NCBI GenBank assembly: GCA_910589415.1
Contig: OU342635.1
Span: 12,028,001 to 12,092,000 of the forward strand
Source: Malachius bipustulatus
Lineage: Eukaryota; Arthropoda; Insecta; Coleoptera; Melyridae
DNA: 64,000 nt
Reading direction: 5' to 3'
The stretch's first letter is position 1. Each line of letters opens with the position of its first letter. Below are positions 46,924 to 57,326 of the stretch, one piece after another. The position numbers were made by a program, and so were the translations under genes. The notes under the pieces were generated by a model. That model saw only the letters and a list, made by a program, of their open reading frames with translations. It did no database searches and was not told where the DNA came from.

Positions 46924-47700
46924 TTAGTTTAAATGAAGGATCTTAGGAACACCATTCACATACCGAATCCTCAGTCCCTCCTCCCCGTTGGCAGTCCTCT
47001 CCATCATCTCGGCCTTCAAGCGCCTGTACGATTCCTGTTGCTTGGGTGTCTTATCGGTGGTAATGATAACAGAACTGAATCTATCATGATTCCTTAATTT
47101 ATGACGATTTCGGATGACGCCGAGAACATGAGTTTCATCTCTTAGTCTAATCCTCACTGGTCGGGCTCGTGAACCTTCCTGCGGGCTGTATCGACCCAAT
47201 CTCTCAACTGTGACACCAGAAAAATCGTTCTCGGGGTCGACAACTCCCAAAACACTGATAATCTCCGTCCTCTCATCTCTAATACGCTGCTCCCTGGAGA
47301 AAGAACTTGGCAGTTCAGGTAAATTGAAGACAATCAAGTTATTGGAACGTTTTTGCCGTTCAAACACCTCTTGAGTGACCTCTTCAAAGATGTCGGAGTT
47401 CCTCTGGGATATACTAGATCTTATATCAGCCAGTTGAGAATCAAAATCGTCCTTGATCCTCCTCAAGGAACCAGCGAACTCCTGCTGCAAATTATTGATG
47501 AGAACCTTCATGTCCCTATAGCTTGACAAATTGCCATTACAGGAGTTGCACACAACTTTGAAAGACTTTGACTTCGCTCGAGTCATTTTCACCTCGCTCT
47601 CAGAAAGGCCCACGCAAGTGTGATGTAAGGATCCCTGACAAACATCACACTGTAGACTGCTAGGTTTCCCAACAAGGCCGCAATTAACACACTGGTTCAT
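46924..47700 (-). CDS. CR1-like ORF1 (PHD-like finger, coiled coil, RRM-like)
   Basis: Taking the ATG at 47700 gives about 258 residues: MNQCVNCGLVGKP... The open frame runs back to 47835, but the extra 45 residues are low-quality. Residues 4-55 hold a Cys/His cluster (CVNCG, CDVCQGSLHHTC, CNSC) like the PHD-type finger of CR1-group ORF1 proteins. A helical, probably coiled-coil region follows to about 120 (LINNLQQEFAGSLRRIKDD). The C-terminal half (NLIVFNLPE, VERLGRY, RPVRIRLRD and a KLRNHDRFSSVIITTDKTP stretch) matches the RRM plus C-terminal domain of L1/CR1 ORF1p RNA chaperones. It would bind element RNA. It is intact and adjacent to the ORF2 fragment on the same strand. Confidence 0.85.
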   Translation of the reverse strand: MNQCVNCGLVGKPSSLQCDVCQGSLHHTCVGLSESEVKMTRAKSKSFKVVCNSCNGNLSSYRDMKVLINNLQQEFAGSLRRIKDDFDSQLADIRSSISQRNSDIFEEVTQEVFERQKRSNNLIVFNLPELPSSFSREQRIRDERTEIISVLGVVDPENDFSGVTVERLGRYSPQEGSRARPVRIRLRDETHVLGVIRNRHKLRNHDRFSSVIITTDKTPKQQESYRRLKAEMMERTANGEEGLRIRYVNGVPKILHLN

Positions 47701-47835
47701 TTTAACCAGACGCCAACAGAAGAACAAACGCTGCAATAATGTAGACACACAAAATATGTAAAATCCACAGTACTCAGCCTCCTGGAACTCGCAGAAGTAA
47801 TGAAAATGAAAAATTTGATTATAAAATTTTCTCAT

Positions 47836-48268
47836 TTCAAAAAGATTTTCAACAACTGATTTGGCAGTATAATTAAAAAATAAGATTTTACTTTGGAAAG
47901 GCTTATCGACAAACGAAAATTTGAATTTGATTAGGGGGAGAACTGCACCACGAAGTATTCAAAATTTAAAACCATATTCAGAACAAGTAAAGTGCTTGGT
48001 AATATTGTAACGACAATTCTTTACCGGAGGTTCGGAGGTAGTTCTGTTTTGCTGGATTGGAGTTAACGACGCAGAGGGGATTGACCGACCCTCATTATTA
48101 ATCGAAAAGCTGGAATTGACTGGGTCCAGGAGATTTGAATATTTTTGAATATATGTATGAAAAATAAATAAAAAAATAATTACATTTATATTCAATTTTA
48201 TACAAACCATACATTATTGTTATCAGTTTTTTGATTCTAATACTCATCCAATTGTATACGTAATATAA
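47836..48268. other. Possible 5' UTR of the CR1-like element, otherwise unassigned
   Basis: This lies immediately upstream of ORF1. No terminal motif, promoter or target duplication can be identified. AT-rich. Confidence 0.3.
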
Positions 48269-48970
48269 TATACAGGGTGATTCATTTTAATCTTTTTTTT
48301 ATCATTGGTAAGGAGCATTATTTCCGGAAAAAATATCTATTTTGGAGGTGGACATCGTTTGGAGCTAAAAACCACCTCCCACCCTTAACTCCCTGCTTAG
48401 GGGTGGGGGGGGGGGGGGCTTCGACGTCTTAAATAGGAACTCAAATTTTTCATTGCGGATTATGATTGTGTGTGAATTATAAAAAAGAAACTTTTGTCTT
48501 TTTTTTGTTTTTTTGGTACGATACAACCCTCATTCTTTAAAATACAATCCAAAAACCAAATTTTCGATATACAAATGTACTTTCTTATGACTAAAAAACG
48601 GCCTCCAGGGGAAAATTAGAGGAGGCAAAAGTGGTTTGGTTTGAAAAGGGCCATTAGTTGGACTTAAAAACTACTCTCACCCCCAATACACATTGTAAAG
48701 TCACTCCTGAAGTTTGGGAGTGGGGGTGCATTGAGAGTGGCGGTAGTTTTTGTATCCAACCGATGGCCCTTTCCAAACCAATATTGCAATTTTCTTCTGG
48801 AGGCCGTTTTTTAATCATAAGAAAATAAATTGGTATCGAAAAATCGATTTTTGGATTGCATTTTAATTGCCGAGGGTTGCATCGGATGGAAAAATGCTTC
48901 AGACAAAAGTTTCTGATTATTTCACACAAAATCATAATCCGCAATCAAAAATGGGGTACTCGTAGCGTTA
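48269..48970. repeat. Old palindromic element with poly-G tract
   Basis: The left end TACAGGGTGATTC at about 48271 is of the palindrome group. Inner arms pair imperfectly: TTGCGGATTATGATT at 48457 with AATCATAATCCGCAA at 48930, AAAAAACGGCCTCCAG at 48594 with CTGGAGGCCGTTTTTTA at 48797, and GGGCCAT-AGTTGG with CCAACCGATGGCCC around the centre near 48690. A run of 14 G lies at 48405-48418. The right outer end is lost. Confidence 0.65.
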
Positions 48971-51129
48971 CTTTTTTTATTCGTGCTTAAAAGGCTTCTT
49001 ACAACTTTTGTTACGTAAATTCAATATAAGTACGAGTATCATAAAAATTACGCAACTAAGGTAACGGAGTGAAAAATAGTTTTCTGTGTTTGTAATTTTA
49101 CAATTAGAATTTTAATTAAATCACCGTTCATTTAAATTCTCAGCAAAAGAAAATAATCGTCCGTTAGGTTTAGTACTGTAACCTTTCTCTAAAATTGTTA
49201 GCCTGAAACTGAAAAGTGAGGCACAGTTGTAAAGAGAGTTTAAACGAGCTTTAAAGTCATATGCACTGCTGGATTCTCTCATAATTTAGAATTCTAGGAT
49301 TATTTTCACCACCGCTTAGGCAATTCCGAGTAACAACTGAAATCATCCCCTTCATAATTAAATTTACGGGTTCGTAGAATTTACCAAGGAATAAAATTAA
49401 GTATGAAAAAACACGAGTGTGTGTTGTCACAAATAACAAAGATATTTTAATGCAATAGAAAGAGAATTTTGCATTATTGCAAAGGGAAAACCACCTAATT
49501 CTTTTCATTTTTTGCCCTCAAAGTTTGTCCAGATTTGAAGTACCTACCCTCGGTTTTATAAATTAACATAATTTCATCTGCTTCCCTTTGTATTTTTTAC
49601 ACATAAGTATTTTATTATGTATATACTAATGATTCCACAACATAATACAAAGAGAGCATTTTGTCCGGCACGACAAAGCTTGACGGAAGCATAAACAATA
49701 AATCTTCGTTAATCATCGAATATTACACTCCGCTAGTCTCTCTACCAATCTGAAGCGAGTGATTAAGGATTTTAGAACGTGGATAATTTGAAGAATTGGG
49801 CCTTGATTTTGTTACACGTTTTTCTTCACTGTAGATTCGACAAATAACTTGGAAAAATAACACAGAGTAGTAATTTATTTATCTAATCGAAGACACTAAA
49901 ATTAAATAAAACATTTCTCCTCTATGTATTCAGTAGTAGTCGCATCTAGAAACGACCCAGAGGAATCCGGAGAGTTCGAAAGTGACCGCGAAGGTTTCTA
50001 TTCGTTTCTAGAAAAGGGGCCATATACCAGCTTTTTCTATGAGATCTGGAATCTGGCACTTTAGCGAGTCGAGAGCGCCCAATACATAGCTTTCACCCCT
50101 CTTTCTCGACCAATCAGCTAGTCACTTCTATTAACAGCTAGCCTATCTACATGTTTGCCGCCACTACTAGTGGCAAGGTTAATTCCTCATAGCACTGTGA
50201 GCAAAGTAGCCGGAATTGACAACAAAATAGTTATAATAAAAATTATTCGGAACATATCTGCCAAGCTACTTCAAAATTAACACCTTATAGCTGATTCTTC
50301 CCATTTGTCAGTTCTTGGACAAGAATATTTATAGTAATTTAAATTAAAATTTATAATTAATCCCATTTAATATAAAATTACAATCGTTCCGTTTTCATTG
50401 CCACGAAATGTTACGAACAATTAAGCTTGAGCAGCCCGTAATAGGATAATAGATATTATCTATATGTCTTACTGAATTTCCAATATATTTTCTCGTCTAA
50501 ATGGATAGACGTAAGAGGTAATTGATGAAGAGGCTGATCCAGAATCCACTGGATTATGCATGGAGTAATTTGGCATCACTTTACCAATTTCGCGTAGGCG
50601 GAGACATTAAGGCTTCCCCATTAGCGACCTGATGTAATATTAACCGAAATCCTATCCGATATCACTGGTTTCATCTTTCTGTTTTACTGAAAGCTGATCT
50701 TGATAAGGATCAAGATAACTTCCACATTTGGAGATATCTTTCTGTCTACAATAATAAGGGTTACAAATAATGAAAATTACGTGCTCAAATATACTTGAAT
50801 AAAACAATTATTGAAGTTCGAGTACTGAGTCTTTATACAAAGGCAAATTGCAAATAATAGTGGCTATGGTAAATTGTTTCAATGGAATTGTTTGTGGCAA
50901 TATCAACAATGAAGAAGGTATCTATGGTAACTCAAACTCATTGAAATTGAGTCTAACAATGGCACTATTGGTATAAATGTTCAGTATTCAACTTAATCGT
51001 ACACAGAAATTTTCCTATGTATAAAGAATCATTATTCGCACTAAATAATAATATAACAGTATGGAAAATTCAAATGTTAATAATAATTATTATAAAAAGC
51101 ACTTTGAGTGAGTACAATTTCATATTTGG
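48971..51129. other. Sequence without genes; promoter-like motifs near 50 kb
   Basis: AT-rich overall. At 49990-50020 four 5-bp units in phase (TTTCT ATTCG TTTCT AGAAA) resemble a heat-shock element, and ACCAATCAGC at 50109 resembles a CCAAT box. No exon is recognisable downstream. Confidence 0.3.
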
Positions 51130-53540
51130 TTTCATACATTTAATAAACCCAAGCCCGACGCAAATTGGCAAGACTACACCACGGCTTTGACAACCTATAA
51201 TAAGGAAATAAGAGGGATATTTTCAGCGACTTGTATGGGAACATCAATTCAACACCTTAAGCATTAAAACTTCACAAAGAATTAGCGAAGGGCATTGCTC
51301 AGGGTACAATGTCACTCAGAAAACCAGATGGGAATTATACCTATGAAGGATGAAGAACAAAGAGTTCTACTTTTGTTAGAAACTCACTTTCCAGGCAGGG
51401 CATTGATGGGAAGTGACAGGAGCACATCCTTGAAATTTGGAAAGCCCAGAAAAGAATATTGTGACACTACCAAAACCATAACTACTCCCAAAAGGTTAAA
51501 GTGAGCACCTTTCAACCATTTCAATCACCCGGAGTGGATAGCATATTTCCGGCACTCTTGCAACGAAGGTTGGAGGATATCATACCACATCTGGTTACAA
51601 CTTTCAGAAGAAACTTGGTAATGGGATATATACCACAAACTAGAAGAAGAAGCACGGGTTAATTTCATCCCCAAAATGGAAAAAAGACATCACTTTTCCA
51701 AAGTCATTTAGACCCATTTGATTTACATCATTGTTATTGAAGACAACTGCATAAGAACTGAAACATTGAGCAGGGTTACCATTTCACCAAACTCAGTCAA
51801 TGTGACTGAAAAGATTCAGGACACGCTGAAGTACAATAATGAAATCGCCATCTGCGCCGTCCTTGATATAGAAGGTGCATTCGACAATACAGAGCACCAT
51901 GTTGTCAAGAAAGTCTTAGCTAGTAGAAGAATGGACAGAATATGCTGTCTACAAGAAAAGTTGAGACCAATGTGAGCAAGAACACCATTCAGATAAATAT
52001 AACTAAAGGATGTCCACAAGGACGAGTGTTATATCCTCTTCTGTGGAGTCTGGTCGTTCACGAGCTCCCTGGGGTACTCACCGAGAACGGAATTACCTGC
52101 ATTGAGTATGCTGAATGATGACATCGCAATAATGGCCAAGGGATCGTCATAACGGCCAAGGGCAAATTTGAACGAACATTTTGTGAAATTATAGGTACAG
52201 AAAGAGCTAAAAAATAACACTGAAATGGTGTCAGGAAGTAGGACTGTGAACATCAAACCTACAAAAACAACATTTGTATCATTCACAACAAGGACTTCCA
52301 GAAATTACGACTATCCGCTTGGGCAGAGTTGCTTTAGAATGCAAAGAAGAAGTAAAATTTATAGGAGCAACACTGGAAAAAAAACTTCTACAGAAGGACC
52401 AAGCTAGTAACAACAAGGAAAACACTAAAGAAGATCCAGAGGCTCGACTCTCTTTGCATCACAGGCGCAATGAAAAGTTGTCCAACTGCGGCGTTGGAAG
52501 TAATCTTGGATCTCACCTTATTATATTTGGTGATCGAGAGAAGAGCCGGAGAAACTTTCCTTACAATGTCAAGAACAGGAATTAGAACTGAATAGCGAGC
52601 CATTGATGACCAACTCGTGAGTGGCTGCGATAAGCTCTTTCCACTGCCAAAAGGTATATCTATTAAGACAGTCAGTTTCTAGAGTAACTTCATCAAGAAA
52701 ATGTCTACGAAAGAGAAATGGAACAACACTTCCAACTGCACTCTCAAAGAGGGTATGATTAAATGATGATTCACAGACCATCGGGGGAACAGGGGCAGGA
52801 GTCTATGTGTCTAACCGATCACTAGCTACTGCAAAATCATGGGAACGTCCCTAACCATATTTTTTCTAGCGGAACTACATGCAATAGAAGTATGTGTCCA
52901 CATAAATCTCGACAGAAACGACGAAAACAGATATTAAATTATTGATGGATAGTCAAGCAGCCATAAAGACGCTGAGCTCTTCGATCATCAGCTCCAAAAT
53001 GGCTTGGCAGTGCCTAGGAAAATAAAATTCACCTCAAATGGTCATACCAGGTCCAATCAACTACCAGAGGTCATACTGGAAAAGAGGGAAATGAACGTGC
53101 CCACACATTGGCAAGAAAATCAGCATCAACATCTGGACCAGGGACCAGAACCTTTCTGTGGCTTCGAAGACATATTCTTCTTCAAGGCAAAAAGAAGAAG
53201 TAAGAGAAATCCATTGAAGAAATAGTTGAGACAAGCCAACGAAATCCTCGGGAACTTCAACCAGAGAGAGGTCGAAGATACTACTCAACCTCAGTAGAGA
53301 ACGTATCTCAGAACAATGATGGGATTCCTGACGGGACTCAACTTGTAAGCTCAACGAACACCTGAGGAAGTTAGACACAGAAAAGAAGTCTGCAGATCTT
53401 GCAGAAAAGGAGACAAGACACTTCTTGAGAAAACACAAGTTTATCAAGGAAAATGACTTGGAAAGGGTGCTTCATTAATGGGATTCAATATCAGGGGAAG
53501 CATAATAGATCTCTTAGGTCGCAGTGATTCAATAATCCTC
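51130..53540 (+). pseudogene. Non-LTR retrotransposon relic: RT, RNase H and C-terminal knuckle
   Basis: This is the longest ORF2 relic in the window, in constantly shifting plus-strand frames. In order: LRKPDGNYTYEG; FQSPGVDSIFPALLQRRLED (box 1, about 51515-51580); FIPKM and FPKSFRPI (box 2); AVLDIEGAFDN at 51859-51890 (catalytic Asp box); KGCPQG-VLYPLLWSL (box 4); the YxDD box at about 52105-52125, broken by a small insertion after YA; KPTKTTFVSFT; VKFIGATL. The RNase H-like part follows (AELHAIEVCVHINLDRND at about 52870 and DSQAAIKTLS near 52955). The C-terminal knuckle region at 53270-53470 reads CKLNEHLRKLDTEK. This order (RT, RNase H, C-terminal knuckle) fits the R1/LOA/Jockey group. 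It is dead. Confidence 0.78.
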
Positions 53541-55457
53541 AATAGTTACAATACAATGCAATACAAGACATCTCTAGTGTCTTATGAATTCCATAAAACA
53601 TCGAAATACAGTTCACAGTCTTATTATGTTGATAGTCACGTGAATATGCTGACGTGCATTTTATTTATTGATTTTATGGGGGTGCTTCTGTATAGCTGTA
53701 GTAGATAAAATGTCGTCTAGTTTAACAGTAATTAAAGGTTCTCGTTCTATTCAGTCAAGTCATCGCATATTTGAGAGTGCATATCGATTTCCTTAGAAAT
53801 ATGAACAGTGATGCTGATGTTTGTAAGACAGTATGAATGAGATTAATTCATGAACACGTACACAAGAACACAATTCATCTTCAGTCACAAAGTGCTCTTG
53901 TGTATAGAATCGTGATCGCTTTTATACAGTATTTACATGCAGTAATAGGTACTGTCTTAAGGTTTCAATTTACACGATGACTTTTGCCGGTCTCTTTTCC
54001 CATATAGCTTGATCAAAGATCAAACAAGGTCGCAGTGATGGACTTTTGGATCTATGCCATAAAGGTAAAGTGTGGGCGGATAACGTTGAAAAATGCGAAG
54101 CCCAATAATCCTGATGAGATTATTACTTTGAGCTCTAATTCATGGTATTTAAACTCTGGAAAGTCAAGTCATATTACTTTGAGAGCTGCTAAAATAAGCT
54201 TTTCCGATAAAAAAGTTTACAGGCGTTTTCGACTCATTAAATAATGAAGAATCAGCCTACGTATTTATGACTATTATGAATAGGTATACAAAAGGCGGTT
54301 TTTTCAACGTTGTTAGGCTTTAATCTGTGATATCCACTGTTTTTTCCCACTTATTCCGTGTTAGATAATAATGTTTGACCTGAAAAATTGAAATCCACTG
54401 CAATTATTCTAATTATTATTAGAGAGGTACCTGATAGCTCTCAAATGAACACTTGTGGACAACCTGATCCGGGGGTACCCCTCCGTGAAATTTCTAGAAT
54501 TATTTACTAAAAAAGTGATGAAAAGATCACAAAAAAGCAGAATCACAGACCCTGCTCTTGTGGGCTTCAAAAAGAATATGAATTGAAAGGCGAAGCGGGG
54601 TTTCGGAAGGGTTCGGACGTGTTCCCCCAACCACCCCTCAATAAGGCGCCGCCGGATTTTTTTTCAATATCCAATTTCCTATCACTCGAAAACATTTTTC
54701 AATCTTCGAAAATTTGCCGTCGTAAGGCTATAGCCTACCTAGGCTATTCAGAAATCTGCCGCTGCTAAAATATCACTAATGCCTCTACGGCTCGGCCCTT
54801 ACAACTCTTCTACACCGTCGTTTCAAAGGTATTAACAAGCATGGGATAACCGAATCTACCATCTATGAAGGACAGAAGGACGGTCTTCCTTACGTTGTAT
54901 GTCGCTCGGACCTAGATTCTATAATGAGTCTTTCGGATGCCCTTTAAATGAAACATGGCGGGCTGTATGCGCAGTTTTGTTCTAGTTAATTAGTAACTGT
55001 CTGCATGTATGGTCTGTAAAAAGTTGGACCGCACAGCACAGATCGTAAAAAAATAATTGGAATTTTATTCAATGATAGTGACGTTTCAGATAAATTGCTC
55101 GTAAAAGTTGCTTCGGGGGTTTTTATTTCAGCGGTTTTTAATATTCATAATGCGGATACAAAGTTGTAATAAAAGAGCTCATTAGGATATTTTCCGGTCG
55201 TTCAAAGTACATATGGATGGAGTAGGTGGTTTTTTCCAGTTGATTTTTTTATGGGTTTTGTATAAAGAAAACTCGCATGTTTAATAAGAATCTTATTTTT
55301 TTATTTCTTTTGCTTCTGGTGCTTGTAACGATATACCTCCAATTAGCAAGGATGGGCTAATCACAGTTGTTATAATACGAGAAAACAACATCAAATTCAA
55401 AAAACAACAATAAGGTAGCAATTAAGCTGAAAGAATATTCACATTTACAGCCCTAAC
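53541..55457. other. Sequence without recognisable features
   Basis: Only short overlapping frames occur. No repeat or RNA structure is supportable. Confidence 0.4.
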
Positions 55458-55578
55458 CCTTTGTAACGAATTCCAAGGCATTCGTTGATTATTATTATTT
55501 ATTTTAATTAATCGAGGGGTCTATCAGAAGGATACAGTTTTTACAGCGGTGATTAGCAGGTTATCTCGCCGGCACCGG

Positions 55579-55587
55579 CTATATAAG
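55579..55587 (+). promoter_or_regulatory. LTR TATA box
   Basis: CTATATAAG, with an initiator-like GGTCAGAT about 28 bp downstream near 55607. It lies 117 bp inside the LTR and would start R-region transcription. Confidence 0.6.
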
Positions 55588-56197
55588 CAGACCCAACGGA
55601 GAAGCAGGTCAGATGGATCCGAGGAACTGACTCGAGAACCACTCTCCCTCCCTGTGAACTGAGCTAGGAGGTCTTCAGCAGGAGGCATGTAATGAGTGCA
55701 CTCCGTCCAGTACCCAGCCGGTTACAGCAGGACGATGAAATGAGTCGAGCCTAGCTGTAGCTGGACGTCGGGAGATCGATGAGAGTGAACTGAGCTCTTA
55801 TCGACTGCCGGTCATAACAGGGAATCAACCGGGGCTGTAGTGAAGTACCGGCGGATCCTTTCAGACGACGCCTGGCCTGTATTGAGGGCCAGGTAAACCA
55901 GACGTCGGATCGCAATGTAATGAGTTGTCGATCCGGCAATCCCGTCACGTCGCGTATTCCGGAGGCCGCAGCAGCAGCAGATGCGACACGCAGCGTGCGG
56001 TGGTAAAGGAGCTACTGACGCAGCGGAGCCGGAGGTGAATCGTCCGTCCGACCGACCAATTAACAGAGGTGCGTGTACCGACGCAGATATCTCCCGCAAA
56101 TCAGGCGGCCTGCAGGGGACGAGAGCCGACCCACATTGTTCAGGATTCAACAATATTAATTTAATAGGTACAGATATGTGTAACTATCGTAATTGTA

Positions 56198-56203
56198 AAT
56201 AAA
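56198..56203 (+). promoter_or_regulatory. LTR polyadenylation signal
   Basis: AATAAA about 95 bp before the end of the LTR, followed by a T-rich stretch. This is the expected position for the R/U5 border. Confidence 0.6.
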
Positions 56204-56301
56204 GATTTTTATTATTCTAATTGAATTTTCACGGGTAAAAGGGGGCAATTATCCATCCCTGGGTAATCATCTCTACCGTACCGAAAATCCCGTTACACCT
56301 T

Positions 56302-56674
56302 ATTAAAGAAAAGGAGGGTCAAAAAATATATAGATCGTCCCTTGACCTGAGCGATAGTTCAGATTTTTCCTGTTCCCCATGATGATAGTGTAGAAAAAGG
56401 GAATATCATTTGTCGTTTAGGATACCTCGATCTGAAAAGGATGAGAAACTAAATGAGCTCTATGCAGATCTTTTTTTTTTTACTCACTCAGAATTGGGAT
56501 CGTAAGAAGTGGTAGAGATACAAGGTCAGTTAAATTAGAAAAAAGCTGCACAAGCTGCTGAAATATTGTTTTAAAAAACTGTTATAAAACTGAAAAAAGT
56601 TCTAAAAACTGAAGAATTTGGATTTTTTGCGAATATTAAGAAGATTGGTGAGTTCTAGGCTCATGTTTAACAAT
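56302..56674. other. Sequence without recognisable features
   Basis: AT-rich spacer between the solo LTR and the next MITE. Confidence 0.4.
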
Positions 56675-56675
56675 G

Positions 56676-56831
56676 ATCTCACGCCAAAGACAGAGAAAAA
56701 CATTGCTGAAGACATGGATGGCCATTTCGCTTTTATTGTAGCTCATCGGCACGCCCCATCAAGTGCAATTCCCCTTCTCCTAAATGTAAATCCATGTCTC
56801 CAGCAGTGTTTTTCTGTCTTTGGCGTGAGAT
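56676..56831. mobile_element. MITE (156 bp) with ~40-bp inverted ends
   Basis: ATCTCACGCCAAAGACAG at the left is mirrored by CTGTCTTTGGCGTGAGAT at the right, and pairing continues inward (AAAAACATTGCTGAAGACATGGA against TCCATGTCTCCAGCAGTGTTTTT). There is no coding capacity. The target duplication is unclear and the family unassigned. Confidence 0.8.
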
Positions 56832-57120
56832 TAGTATTTTTTTTTATACATTTAATCAGTGATTGTTTGTACATTTATAAATAAGTCGTCAAAATATGTC
56901 TATTTGACGTTTTCAAAATTTCCAAAGTCGACTAGATCCCGGAGATTTCATAGTCACAATAATAGTCTTCTTTATTCTTATTCTTTCTTCCTTTTTCAAG
57001 TTTTTTTTAATCACAATAAACCTTCGGTAGCAGTGGAGGTGTCACATGGCCCACTCCCGAGAAATCTAATAGTCAACTTTTGTTTTTCTTATGGCCGCCA
57101 TATTATTTTTTCATGCCATT

Positions 57121-57323
57121 GAGCGTTTTCAGACCTAAACGACACGATACCGACACGACACAGGCAACTATTTTCGGTGCATGCAAAAATGTATTATTGC
57201 AATAATAAAATTGCAATAATAATAATAATTGCAATTTTATTATTGCAATAATACATTTTTGTATGATCCGATTATAGTTGTCTGTGTCGTGTCGGTATCG
57301 TGTCGTTAGGTCTGAAAACGCTC
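57121..57323. mobile_element. MITE (203 bp), GAGCGTTTTCAGAC ends
   Basis: A near-complete palindrome from GAGCGTTTTCAGACCTAA to TTAGGTCTGAAAACGCTC, with inner GACACGATACCGACACGAC mirrored. A central region of TTATTGCAATAATA-type sequence pairs with itself. ATT flanks both ends (57118-57120 and 57324-57326), a possible 3-bp target duplication. Arms are almost identical, so it is fairly recent. Confidence 0.88.
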
Positions 57324-57326
57324 ATT

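Larger units (their letters stand above)
55462..56297 (+). mobile_element. Solo LTR of a retrotransposon (836 bp)
   Basis: The sequence starts TGTAACG and ends with the exact complement CGTTACA (TG...CA with a 7-bp inverted repeat). It is flanked by CCTT at 55458-55461 and again at 56298-56301, a 4-bp target duplication. Within it are a TATA box (CTATATAAG) and, about 600 bp later, a polyadenylation signal, which gives the U3-R-U5 order expected of an LTR in plus orientation. It is GC-rich between. No internal gag-pol or second LTR follows, so LTR-LTR recombination probably removed the body. The 4-bp duplication and ends favour Ty3/gypsy; BEL/Pao cannot be excluded. Confidence 0.85.

Noticed and set aside
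55751..56202. Frames of 65-113 codons inside the solo LTR
   Set aside because: LTRs of this type are non-coding here; the frames reflect high GC and few stop codons.
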